From positions 1 through 16,002 of the forward strand of contig JAAAJB010000713.1 of NCBI GenBank assembly GCA_016098155.1: 16,002 bases of DNA, written 5' to 3'. Made by a program: the position numbers and the translations under genes. Under the pieces are notes generated by a model. That model did not search any database and was not told the DNA's origin. It saw only the letters and a program-made list of their open reading frames with translations. Source of the stretch: Actinomortierella ambigua (lineage: Eukaryota > Mortierellomycota > Mortierellomycetes > Mortierellales > Mortierellaceae). This document shows, one piece after another, positions 1 through 13,643 of the stretch. Position 1 is the first letter of the stretch. Each line of letters starts with the position of its first letter.

Positions 1-58
1 CACTTATTTGTCCTACAACGATTGCGAACAACAAAAAAAAGTGAAATGGACAATAATA
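1..58. repeat. Dispersed inverted repeat, left copy
   Basis: The first ~58 bases match the reverse complement of 15572-15629 with only a few substitutions and one indel in an A-rich run. The shared core includes CACTTATTTGTCC, the block ACGATTGCGAACAACAAA and TGAAATGGACAATAA. Similarity stops near position 58, while the left side is cut by the window edge, so the repeat may continue outside. The two copies are in opposite orientation and about 15.5 kb apart. I infer two copies of a dispersed element rather than the two ends of one element, because ordinary genes lie between them. Confidence 0.8.
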
Positions 59-479
59 GGCCAAGTCCGTTAAAGCCCAGTCCCCAGAACCTCCTCTGGA
101 TTCCGACTGTACTGTACGAAAACGCTGGGGAAGAGGGCGCAGCTTCGTCCTTCAACGAAGACACTGGTGTTCAAGATCGTGGTGCAAGCAGGAGGGAGAG
201 CAACATTTAGTGGAGAAGATCGTGGGTAACGTTTCATTTCAGAGGTATGGGGCAACGAATAATATCTCAATGGTGTAGACGTGAAGTTCAATTGGTACAG
301 GATGGTATGGTACTGCTTTCACTTAGCGAAGCTGAAAAGAATGATGCAAGAGCTGCTGACCGTGTTCCTTCCACTACCTCTGGAGCAAAACAGGCCATTG
401 GACTTCCTTCATTTAGCCCTTGCTTTGTTTTGTTTATTTATCGTGTACCGTGCCCAATGTTAGGTGTTAAACAATCGGG
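59..479. other. Intergenic, 3' flank of the F-box gene
   Basis: About 420 bases with no recognisable gene. Short open frames occur on both strands but have no family features and overlap each other. The right part should hold the 3' untranslated region of the minus-strand F-box gene, including a candidate AATAAA signal at 433-438. Confidence 0.5.
433..438 (-). promoter_or_regulatory. Candidate polyadenylation signal of the F-box gene
   Basis: TTTATT on the plus strand reads AATAAA on the minus strand, about 40 nt beyond the stop codon of the F-box gene. Position and sequence fit a cleavage/polyadenylation signal. Such hexamers are common by chance in AT-rich flanks. Confidence 0.4.
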
Positions 480-1862
480 TCATTCAGGCAAGAACCACGA
501 GTCAAGATAGTTTTGGCCAAAGAGTCTTTTCTCCCTCATTTCCGGCACGTGGTCGAACTGCCTCTCCATCGCTTGGCGGCAAGTCTCGCGCTGGTCGAGC
601 ACGACGACGATCTCGCGCTCTTGGCCAGTCAGCATGGCTCTCTCCTCTTCGCCCATGGCTGACCAACGGCTTTGCATACTTTCGACAAGCTCCTTGTCCC
701 ATAGGTAGAACTTGGGCACGCCAACAAACTGGCATCGAAGGAACTCGAGCTTCTTGCTGACCCATGGACGGCCATTCATAACGTGTCGGATATGGATTGC
801 ATGGTCAGGACAGTTGATGGTCTGGAGTTCAGGGCAGGATTCTAGAAGCAGACAGAGTGTTGGAGGGAGGACAATTTCAAAATTGTCCTCCTGGTGCCAT
901 GTCTGAGCAGCCCGGTCAGCATCAACCTCCTGGAGCTTGGGGCAGTATTGTGCGAGGGCCCTGAAGCTCTGCTCACCCATGTCCCAGTAGTACATGCATC
1001 GAAGATTAGGAAGGAGAGAGATCATGCGAGCCACCTCGTCATCCTCATATTCCCCGTCTATCTCTAGTTTTGACGAGTTCAAATCTAGTGCAAAGTTTCC
1101 AGCTTCATCTTCCACGGTCAGGTCCTGGAGAGATGGAAATGACTCCAGGATATACTTGAGGGCTTGAGAATTGAACGAGGGGACCGTGAGGCGAAGATAA
1201 CGCAGATGCCAGTGAGGCTGCGATTGGGGTGGAGTAGAGATGGATGTGAGAGACTTGAGGTATATGCTGATAGCTTGGGTGTATGGAGGCAGGGAGTCCA
1301 GGCTAGGGCAGTAGTCTGCTTCTGGCACAAAGTCATTTGCTGCTCGGAGGCACTGAATGGATGAGATCGTTGTGATTCGGGATCGGTCAGAGATCAACCA
1401 ATTGGAGAGATAGAGAGTGTCCAAGGAGCCACGTCGATCCTTCACAAAGTCCTCGATATCGCGCTGGACTTGCTTGACATCCCCATCCCATTTGGACCAT
1501 CGCTCCCACTCGCAGTGGAGCACCTTCAGGTCAGGGAAGTATCTTTGGTAGATACGCAGCACGTGGTGGGATCGGACAACGAGACTTCGAACATTATGTC
1601 CGTACTTGGCGATCACGGACTGGACACGGTCAACCTCTTCTGTTGACAGCAGTTCGCCTTCAAACAGCCGTTCCCACATTGTCTTGCTGCTGTTGTAAGA
1701 ACTACGACTTGTAGGAGGAAACAGTCCAAAACGGACCCAAAGGTGAGGGGCAAACATGTCCAGCCAGAGCTTGGACACTCGGGCACAGCTCGCCAGTGAA
1801 CCTGAGTCGAGGTGGTGTGACAGCTGCTCAATGAGTTCGGGGAGTGCGAACGCCTGATGCAT
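480..1862 (-). CDS. F-box protein with leucine-rich-type repeats
   Basis: A 460-residue, single-exon protein. Residues ~5-47 form an F-box: LPELIEQLSHHLD, then SLASCARVSKLWLDMFAPHLW, the usual Leu/Pro start and the 'C..VSK.W' core. The rest consists of irregular leucine-rich segments, for example LKVLHCEWERW, HLRYLRLTVPSF, FPSLQDLTVEDE, CPKLQEVDAD and CPELQTINCPDH. F-box proteins bind Skp1 and bring substrates to SCF ubiquitin ligases, with the repeats usually recognising the target; the target here cannot be deduced. The C-terminus (WSAMGEEERAMLTGQE onward) is charged and probably helical. The start ATG has an A at -3 (ACCATG) and begins the F-box immediately, so no upstream exon is needed. 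This architecture is strongly amplified in Mortierella-type genomes. I am confident of the class, not of any specific orthologue. Confidence 0.88.
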   Translation of the reverse strand: MHQAFALPELIEQLSHHLDSGSLASCARVSKLWLDMFAPHLWVRFGLFPPTSRSSYNSSKTMWERLFEGELLSTEEVDRVQSVIAKYGHNVRSLVVRSHHVLRIYQRYFPDLKVLHCEWERWSKWDGDVKQVQRDIEDFVKDRRGSLDTLYLSNWLISDRSRITTISSIQCLRAANDFVPEADYCPSLDSLPPYTQAISIYLKSLTSISTPPQSQPHWHLRYLRLTVPSFNSQALKYILESFPSLQDLTVEDEAGNFALDLNSSKLEIDGEYEDDEVARMISLLPNLRCMYYWDMGEQSFRALAQYCPKLQEVDADRAAQTWHQEDNFEIVLPPTLCLLLESCPELQTINCPDHAIHIRHVMNGRPWVSKKLEFLRCQFVGVPKFYLWDKELVESMQSRWSAMGEEERAMLTGQEREIVVVLDQRETCRQAMERQFDHVPEMREKRLFGQNYLDSWFLPE

Positions 1863-2371
1863 GGTTCAAGGTAAATGAAGAAGGGGATTGATGACGACCT
1901 CTTTTGCCACTACATAAGAGCCCCATTTGTCAATTGACATTGTCAAACTATCAGCCCAATGTAAACAAAAAAGAATTGGAAAACAAAGATGCCATTGATC
2001 TGTTTAGCTTGACAGTGGCGAGTTTATATTACAGAGTTGAAATAGCTAACGTCGCAAGAGGACAAAAAAAAAAAGAGGATAAAGAGGAGACACCAATTTA
2101 CATTCGTGGTGAGGGGATGGAGCAAAGAGAAGGATAGAATATGAATGGCGTGCAGGTAGAGAATGGGAGTGGAGTAGGCAACGGGTTGGATGACCATATA
2201 TCTTGAGAAAGAGAGAGAGCCGCCAAAGGCTGGCAGAACCTTTGCTTTTTCTCGACGGACTGCCCTTCATGGCTGTCCACACAGGAATGGGTGGCGACAA
2301 AAAAGAGAGAGACATCAACAAATTTGGCAAGGGCGCTGCTGAAAGTGGCTGCCTTTGGCGGCTCTACCTTC
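1863..2371. other. Intergenic between F-box promoter and KAT6 3' end
   Basis: About 510 bases holding the promoter of the F-box gene (right of 1862) and the 3' flank of the KAT6-like gene (left of 2372); both genes lie on the minus strand. It contains A-rich runs (a 12-A run near 2065) and a GA-rich stretch near 2205. I see no convincing coding frame and no canonical AATAAA for the KAT6 transcript. Confidence 0.5.
1928..1945. promoter_or_regulatory. Palindromic TGTCA-type site upstream of the F-box gene
   Basis: TGTCAATTGACA (1928-1939) is a perfect 12-base palindrome followed by a third TGTCA (1941-1945), about 65-85 bases upstream of the F-box start codon. TGTCA/TGACA is the core bound by TALE homeodomain proteins, so this could be a dimeric regulator site. 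That reading rests only on motif and location. Confidence 0.3.
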
Positions 2372-6794
<4,423 letters not shown>

Positions 6795-6956
6795 GTAATT
6801 GTGATTGTCAGTGTTAAGACAGGGCGACAGACGCGCTCAAGGGAGGGGGTGGAGCAGGAGAATGCAAAAGAATGGAGATGCAGTGATGGATGTGTTTGAA
6901 TGCGGCTCGCCCTTTGCCTTTTTTTGTTGCGTTGGATATCTGAATAATCTCTGGGT

Positions 6957-7175
6957 GCTCTCTCTCTCTCTCTCTTTTTTTTTTGCCTGCCTCTCTCTCT
7001 CCTCTGTCTCGCTATCCCCCCCTCCCCTCCCCCCTCTCTCTTCCTGTCTCGTCTCTCTTTCTCTCTCTCTGTCTCTTTCTCTCTTTCTCTCTCGCTCTCC
7101 ACTTGTCTCTCTCTCTCTCTCTCTTTTGCGCTTTCTCTCTCTTGTTCTCTCGTTCTCTCTTTGCCTCTCTGTTCT
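6957..7175. repeat. Polypyrimidine (CT)n tract
   Basis: About 220 bases almost purely C and T on the plus strand, with several (CT)n runs interrupted by short T, C and G insertions (for example after 6977 and near 7131). It is low-complexity and not coding. Confidence 0.85.
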
Positions 7176-7344
7176 GAGAAAAGGGCCACCACACCTCTAC
7201 TCGTACACTTGCACACATTTCATCCGCACTCCAAGCCACACATGGCTGAGAGAAGCATGGGTTCCGCATAGACAGCCATCCTCCCTGTCACGTACGTACA
7301 GCACACACAGCTGTGGCCCCACTCGCCGAGACAAGTGATGGAAG

Positions 7345-7520
7345 AAGTGTGTGTTTATGAGAAAGTGAGAAGGTGGGAGAGAGTGAGAGGGCAGAAGAGA
7401 GCGAGCGAGTGGATGGGGTGAGTGAGCCAGTGGGTGGGCGAGAGAGTGGAGAGTAAGAGAGAGGGAGTAGAGAAAGAGAGAGAGAGAGGGAGAGCGAGCA
7501 TAGTGTGAGAGCAAGCATGA
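7345..7520. repeat. Polypurine (GA)n tract
   Basis: About 175 bases dominated by G and A with occasional T and C (GAGAGAG, GAGTGAG, GGGAGAG units), opposite in strand bias to the polypyrimidine tract ~170 bases before it. The pair is therefore roughly complementary if folded back. Confidence 0.8.
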
Positions 7521-7620
7521 GTGTTCCAAGTGGAGTGTGGTAGTGTGGTAGTCCCTGTGCAGCAGGATCGCGTACCCTTTTTTGCCCGAACGAACAAACA
7601 CTACTGTTCCTCCAGCAGTC

Positions 7621-7660
7621 AGTCCAGTCCAGTCCAGTCCATCCATCCATCCATCCATCC
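7621..7660. repeat. (AGTCC)4 followed by (ATCC)5
   Basis: Four copies of the pentamer AGTCC (7621-7640) pass directly into five copies of the tetramer ATCC (7641-7660). The tetramer is the pentamer with G lost and A/T retained, so one may have arisen from the other by slippage. Confidence 0.9.
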
Positions 7661-7918
7661 ACCCACCACGCACACTCCTGTCTTCCACAGGACTGGGCAG
7701 GAGAAGACACAGGGCACACACAAGCCCCTCCCTCTTCTTCGAGAGGCCTGCATCGTTCTCTCGTCCTCATAACCCTTTCGAGGCACTTTAAGAGATTCCA
7801 GCCTATCTCTTTATCTTGGGGCGATTCCCCACCGCCGTAGTACCATCGAGTCTAGCCGCGAGGGGATCGGGGGACTTGAAGACCCCCGCGCTCGTGGCGA
7901 GGATTGTTCATCTACAGA

Positions 7919-7920
7919 TG

Positions 7921-7960
<40 letters not shown>

Positions 7961-7972
7961 TCTCTCTCTCCA
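7919..7972. repeat. CT tract just upstream of the chitinase start
   Basis: Two (CT)n runs separated by TTTG, ending about 20 bases before the chosen ATG at 7993. This is the usual place for a pyrimidine-rich initiator stretch in fungal genes and probably lies in the 5' leader. Confidence 0.7.
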
Positions 7973-7992
7973 CCCCACTCTCTTCTCGCGCG

Positions 7993-9641
7993 ATGAAGAT
8001 CACCCCACTTCCTCTCATCCTCTCGCTGGGCTTGTCAGTCATCGTGGCCATAGGTGAAGCTGCTCCTGCCCCAAAGGCCTCGCTTACCTCTCCACCACCT
8101 TTGGCCCTTCATCGGTCATCGCCCAAAGGCCGCTCAAAGCACCATCAACAGAAGCCTGAAGCCATCCCTTCCGTGCCGTACATAGGCCACGACCATATGC
8201 AGCCTAGCAATCCAGACCCAGCTCTTCCCGCCGTTGCACCGGAGCAGCCTCGCGTCCAGACGCCAGATATCCCCGCAGCAGCTCCCGTTGCTCCACAGCC
8301 TGCTGTTTCAAAAGAGCCTCCTCTCTCCCAACAAGCAGCAGGAACCAAGAAGATCGTGGCATACTGGACGGACTGGACAGCAGGTGCCATGCCTCCAGAA
8401 GCCATACCCTTTGACAAAGTGACCCACATCAACTACGCCTTCTCGGTGCTTCGGCCAGACTTTACCCCTGTCTTTGAAACCGACTACTTACTGAACCGCG
8501 TTGTCCGCGCATGCCATGCCCGTGGCGTTAAGGTCCTCATGTCGATCGGTGGATGGACGGGTTCTCAGTATTTTAGCCCTCTATCGTCGACCCCAGCAGG
8601 TCGAAAGACATTTATCGACGGCGCAATCCGCTTTGTCAAAAACTATGATCTCGACGGCATTGACATTGACTGGTATCCTTGCTGTCTTTGAAACACTACT
8701 TCCCCCCTTCTAACCCTCTACCTTGTTCCCACGTCCCCCGCGTTCTATCTCCTCCTCTTCTTCCTCTGCCTCCTTCATGAGATTACGGGCGCTGACTCTC
8801 TTTTTTTTTTTTTTTTTTTTTTTGTGTGTCCAAATATTTCACCAGGGAATACCCAGGCCGAGCCGGTAGTGCATGCAATATCTACAACGAGATGAATGAC
8901 GCGCACAACTTTTTAACGTTACTCCGTGAGCTGCGAACTGCGCTGAATGCGATGCCTAATGGACAAAATCTCGAAATCTCGCTGGCGACGCGCATTGTTC
9001 CGTTCGACGGTCCGGATGGGCAGATGCGCGACGTGAGCGACTTTGCCAAGGTGGTCAACCATATCAATATCATGGCGTACGACATTAATGGTTCATGGAG
9101 CCCAATGACGGGCGCGAATGCGCCGTTTAGTGGCCAGGCCGGCGCCCTGTCGTTCGCCGGAGGCGCTCAAGCATGGATAGATGCCGGGTTTCCTCCGGAG
9201 CAGATCAACATGGGCGTCCCCTTCTATGGCCGGTCGCTGGTCGCGAAGTACGACATGACGCATGGAGCATCGATGAGTGCGCCGTTCGAAACGAAGGTGC
9301 CAGTGGGCGACAACAACGACGGCCTGTGGACAGACCCGTGCGAAAGGACGACAGCATTCTCGGGCGTGTGGAAATACCGCAACCTGCGCGCGCAAGGGAT
9401 CATCGACCGCGGCGGGCGAGCCATCGCGCCGTGGGTCCGCACGTTTGACAACGACTCGCATACGCCGTGGCTGTTCAACCCACAAACGAAGCAGTTTATC
9501 AGTTATGATGACATGGAGAGTCTGCGGATCAAGATTGACTATGTCAAGCAGAAGAACCTCGGCGGCATGATGCTGTGGGCGATCAACCAGGACACGGCCG
9601 ACTTTGAGCTCCTGAGCACGCTGCAGGAGGTGCGTCGATAG
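7993..9641 (+). CDS. Secreted GH18 chitinase
   Basis: Two exons, 7993-8672 and 8846-9641, total 1476 nt (491 aa). The intron (173 nt, GTATCC to ACCAG) falls inside the codon for W227. The enzyme hydrolyses beta-1,4 bonds of chitin, for wall remodelling or for feeding. Residues 1-23 are a signal peptide (MKITPL, then a hydrophobic LILSLGLSVIVAI core, cleavage near EAAPAP). Residues ~25-118 are a Pro/Ala-rich linker. The TIM-barrel starts at KKIVAYW (119-125), with SIGGW at 184-188, the catalytic DGIDIDWE at 221-228 (E228 the proton donor), MAYD at 303-306, YGR at 354-356 and the terminal W471 in MLWAIN. All key GH18 residues are present. There is no obvious chitin-binding module or GPI signal. 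An in-frame open stretch extends upstream to 7816, but only the 7993 start places the signal peptide at the N-terminus. The next gene downstream is on the same strand, 390 nt away. Confidence 0.93.
8801..8823. repeat. T23 homopolymer inside the chitinase intron
   Basis: Twenty-three consecutive T residues lie 23-45 bases before the 3' splice site at 8845, where a polypyrimidine tract would act. The length is unusual compared with the other introns here and is prone to slippage or sequencing error. Confidence 0.85.
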
Positions 9642-10031
9642 GGGAAAAAAATATATCGCAGTAGTTCAATCACTTGATCACTTGATCATTTGCTTGCCAC
9701 CAACGTGGCAGTGATAAAACTCTTCATGTGTCTGTTGTCTGTGCTCGCGCGCAACACAAAGAGTACACAAACAGCACTTCCATTGTTGAATTGTTCTCTC
9801 TCTTTCTTTCCTCCTCCCTCCCCCTTCATCCCTTCCATCACACAATCCTGCCCTCCATCATCCCTCCACTTTCTCCATCTCCCTATCTCCCTCTCTCGTT
9901 CTCTTTGGTGTGCCTCTACTTTGCTTTTGCACATTCTGCATCATTCTGCTGAGCAATACTCTAAAGTTGTAAAAAAAAAAAAGAAGAAAAGAAACTGAGA
10001 GTGTGCTTGCGTGTGTGTGCATGTGTATGTC
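9642..10031. other. Intergenic between chitinase and LMBRD2 homologue
   Basis: 390 bases that must contain the chitinase 3' region and the LMBRD2 promoter. A CT-rich stretch at ~9793-9905, an A12 run near 9971 and a GT-rich stretch at ~10000-10030 sit upstream of the LMBRD2 start. No credible gene is present; small frames translate the low-complexity sequence. Confidence 0.55.
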
Positions 10032-13000
10032 ATGGCTGCCCTCCAGCTTGTGGCCGGGACATTGCTCGTCGCATTTGTCGTCGCCAGTCTTCTCAATTAC
10101 TTTGGTAACCGGCGCCAGCATGCCTGGTATGTCAGTCTTGTTGCCTTTGTTAGCTGGTTCTTCCCATTCTCCATTGTCGGTCTAGTGCCACTCGACCTGA
10201 GCTCGGTAATAAGCCTGTCCTTGTCCTTTCTGACATTTCCTACAGCGTCGCCCTTCGCACACGCTTCCTCTGCCTCTTCACACCCCGCACCCGCATATCC
10301 TAAAGGAAATCTTACTTCTTCGCCATACCTGTTCTCCTAGACCCTGTACCGAAGCTGCAATCCCCAGGATGCATGCAAGGAGCCCTTTACTTATGTGTCC
10401 CAAGAGTTTCTTGTTGCCGCGTGGCGGACAATGTACTGGAGCAGTTTTGCGCTCACCTGGTAAGGACATCTCTCTTTTACTCGTCTTTATTGACCCACTC
10501 GCTTCTCTCTACCTAGCCCAGCGACCACTAGTGACCCGTTATTGCTGTCTCCACTCACACCTCTCTGACATCAATTGGCTTTCATAGGGTGCTCATCCCA
10601 ATACTCCAGGCATACACCCAGTCAGGCCAGTTTACAGTCATGAAACGCCTTCGAAACGCTGTGAGAGACAACCTCATCTACCAAATGGTTATTGGATTCG
10701 TGGCATTACTCGGTCTACTCTATGTCATCTACACCATTGGCACCAAAGACCTTCGCGCCTATCTGATGGCGCTCAGCAATAGTTGGGGTCTGATTTTGGT
10801 GGTGGTGTTTATGGGTCACGGCATGGTCAATGTGCCAAGAAGGCTGTGGCACAAGGGCAACAACGAACGTGAGCTGCGTCGTATCAGCTTCAAGGCCAGC
10901 GCTGTCAAGGACACAAAGCTGGATGCAGAGGAAGAAGTCATGCGGGTTGCCAAGGTATCTCTCTACACTGCCTTCCATCTCCCTTCTCTCCCTTCCCTCT
11001 CTTCCCTCTGTCTTCTCGCTCGGCAGATGACTCCTCGCAGCAGGGCAATGACGCTCTATTCACACGCTCACCCTCTGCGTTTCTCCTTCTCCTCCTCCTT
11101 CCCACTCTCTCTCTTTCTCTCTCTATTTTCTTCCCAAAGGAACTGTCTATAGTTTGCCACAAGTTGCAATCGTCCGACCCACTGAAGCCTCTCGTCGATA
11201 AGATGGTGCACAACTTTCCAGAGGCGCGAAGCATACAATTCGACTCCTCACGAACATCTTCACCGCTACCAGGATCAACACGTGATCGCCCAACATCCAC
11301 AAACAATGGTCGCTTTTTTGGCTCTAGCCAACCCTCGGCTTCGTCTCGGGCAGGAGGAAGAAAGAACTCGATCGAGAGCATGGTCCCTGCTGTATTGACT
11401 GAGGACTATCTCGCCAACTTGAACGCCAGGATTAAAAAGGCTCTGCGGATGAAGGATCGATGGACTGCGTAAGACTCTGCCCCATGGATCTCAAACACTA
11501 CAACCTATGGACTTTTTATTTCTTGGCTAAGAGCTCACAACACCTCCTACCCTACATTTGCTCCTAGAATCTGGCATGATTTGCTCCAAGAAGGATTTCT
11601 GGCGCAGGACATTCATGAGAATGCCGATAACCCAGAAAGGTACTCGTTTGCTGCTTTCCGGCAGACAGGCTTCTAGAGTGCTGATACGCAATGGCTGACA
11701 TGAACGTATAAACTATTAAAACTACCCTGATAGGAAATTCCGCTCGACGTTGCGGTCACTAAGCAACAAGCCCAAGGACTTTTGGCTGAAGTTTGAGTGG
11801 CACTGGTATCTTAGGATCCGACCAGTATGCTTCCGAATGGCATCCGTCTTTTGCGCGCTTGTCTCTATACTGATTGTCTGGTCAGAAGTGACCTTTGACA
11901 AGAACGATCCGACACTCAGCGTTGTTGGCATTCTGATCCAACTGGCCAAGAAAGAAACGTCGTATGGGGCTATTGAGGTATATCACTCTCCGTTGTATCG
12001 TCAATGTGCTTGAGCTCAAGGTTTGTCGCGCCAACACTCATTCAACACTCAAAAACTCATCTCTTTGATAGGCTGTAAGCTTCCTCACCATGCTCTACAT
12101 GTGCGCGTGCGCATATTCGTCACTGATGAAGATGAGGCTACTCAACATCTATGTCTTAGTGCCAAATCATCATACGGATGAGCCCACACTCCTCTTTATC
12201 GGATCTTACTTGTGTCGCTTAACGTGAGTATAGAAAAAAATGAGTAAGATGCAATGGTATGCCATATCTGTTGGGCATGCCACCAATGACTCAACCGCCT
12301 GTCTGCACTCTTTTAATAGATTCCCTCTGGTGTACAACTTCCTCACGATTGGAAAAGAAGACAGTACTGAGTTTGCGGAATACATGGGCAGGATGAACAT
12401 GGTGCCACTGTTGGGTAGTTTTAACCACTACATGCCGTATCTGATCTTGGTGCCCACTTTGATCACCCTATTCAACGTGTTTGCCAAGATGTTTGCCATC
12501 TGCAGCATTTCTGACACGTTTTTCGAGGACGATGACAGCGACGAGGGTGGCATTGGTGGCGACCTTGAGGAGGGTCGTCAAGTCTTGCAGGATGCTCGTC
12601 GCGAGCAGGAGCGACTTTCGATCCCCGAACGGTCTGGTTTCCATCGTGATTTCTCCTCCCGACGCGTTGCAGCATTGGACGCCTACAATAATAACAAGAA
12701 GACAGGGAGAAAGACAGGGAGAGGTCGGCCTGTCGGTGGAGCTGGAGGTGCAGGTAGTGAATTTACATCGCGCAACCCGCTTGGCGAAGGATCGAGTGCA
12801 GGCGCTTGGAGAGAGGTTCGACCCTTGCAAGGTGCACGCCAACATACTCTCCAAGAACCATACCACGATGACTCAACAGACGACGACGAAGGCAGCTATG
12901 GTCGGCGTCACAGCGAGGGCTATGGTCGTTTAGATACATTTGACCCATTCCGAGGCATGAGCTCGGGAGCAGGCTCATTTGGCGGAAGAAGTAGCGGCTT

Positions 13001-13643
13001 TGACTCGCCTTCCTTTGGTCGCTCTAGATCACCGCTCCCTCCACCACGGCTACCTGTGGATGATTCACAGAGAGACGAAGATGACGGCTCTCAATCTGGT
13101 GCGATCAAATCACTTTGGTACAAGCTGACGGGCAAGAAAAAACCAGCCATCGTTCTGGAGGGCGCCACTCGTCAGCCTGGCATGGGTGACTACGAGTCTG
13201 ACAGCCGGTCAAGTCTAGAGAGCGTCGAGAGAGGAACTAGCAGGGCAGGAGGAAGCCGCGAAGAAGAAGCGGTAGCAGGAGCTGGGGCCGAAACAGCAAC
13301 AGGAGCGCGGGCGTCCAGCGGCAGCCCTATGGGACCGGCGCTAATGTTTACTTCGATTCAACGCGCAAGTGATGATCGAGACCGCGAGTCTCTATTGGGG
13401 TACAATAGTAACAACACCAATGCCTCGCGCCCTTCATCCCGAGCAAGGTCACCGACACGCCCCCAGTCGTTCAAACCCTCAACTGGACGACCTCAGTCAA
13501 GCTATCTACAGGCGAATAACGGAAACGGAGGCGGTCTAGGTCGGCCGGGTGCTACGAAGAATCTGCGGCCATCGGACGACTATCGCCGCGGAGGTGCAAG
13601 CCCGCTCATCAATTTTTTCGCTGAGGATGACGATGGCCTGTAA
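10032..13643 (+). CDS. LMBRD2: LMBR1 domain-containing protein 2 homologue, nine-pass membrane protein
   Basis: I model eight exons: 10032-10205, 10341-10459, 10588-10954, 11140-11468, 11568-11639, 11734-11977, 12072-12223, 12320-13643. All introns are GT-AG (94-185 nt) and the total is 2781 nt (926 aa), in frame. Hydrophobic segments fall at about 4-25, 33-55, 88-107, 128-149, 163-180, 384-407, 436-456, 473-497 and 524-546, giving the nine passes expected of LMBR1/LMBRD2 proteins. Family stretches include GLVPLDLSSTLYRSC, MVNVPRRLW, DFWLKFEWHWY, YVLVPNHHTDEPTLLFIGSY and LLGSFNHYMPYL. The loop between passes five and six is long and charged. Residues 547-926 form a Gly/Ser/Arg-rich, probably disordered cytosolic tail with an acidic start (FFEDDDSDEGG) and a basic KSLWYKLTGKKKPA. 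In animals LMBRD2 is linked to receptor signalling; the fungal role is not established. An in-frame ATG at 10011 would add seven residues. Confidence 0.9.

Larger units (their letters stand above)
6795..7992. promoter_or_regulatory. Divergent promoter region between KAT6-like and chitinase genes
   Basis: About 1.2 kb shared by two divergently transcribed genes. The composition is extremely skewed: pyrimidine-rich on the plus strand at ~6957-7175, purine-rich at ~7345-7520, then short tandem repeats and a second CT tract just before the chitinase start. Open frames here merely translate CT/GA repeats (Ser-Leu or Arg-Glu strings) and are not genes. CT-rich tracts just upstream of start codons are common in fungal core promoters and probably mark chitinase transcription start sites near 7920-7980. 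Confidence 0.6.

Noticed and set aside
22..210. 62-codon plus-strand frame at the left edge
   Set aside because: It begins inside the dispersed repeat and shows no protein features. The other copy of the repeat has an indel that breaks this frame.
7197..7770. Minus-strand frames of 160 and 174 codons with Ser-Leu repeats and WMDGWMDG
   Set aside because: They are products of the GA tract and the AGTCC/ATCC repeats; there is no gene-like composition and two frames are open at once.
9093..9570. Frames of up to 130 codons on both strands inside chitinase exon 2
   Set aside because: They are shadow frames caused by the higher GC content of that exon; the GH18 motifs fix the true frame.
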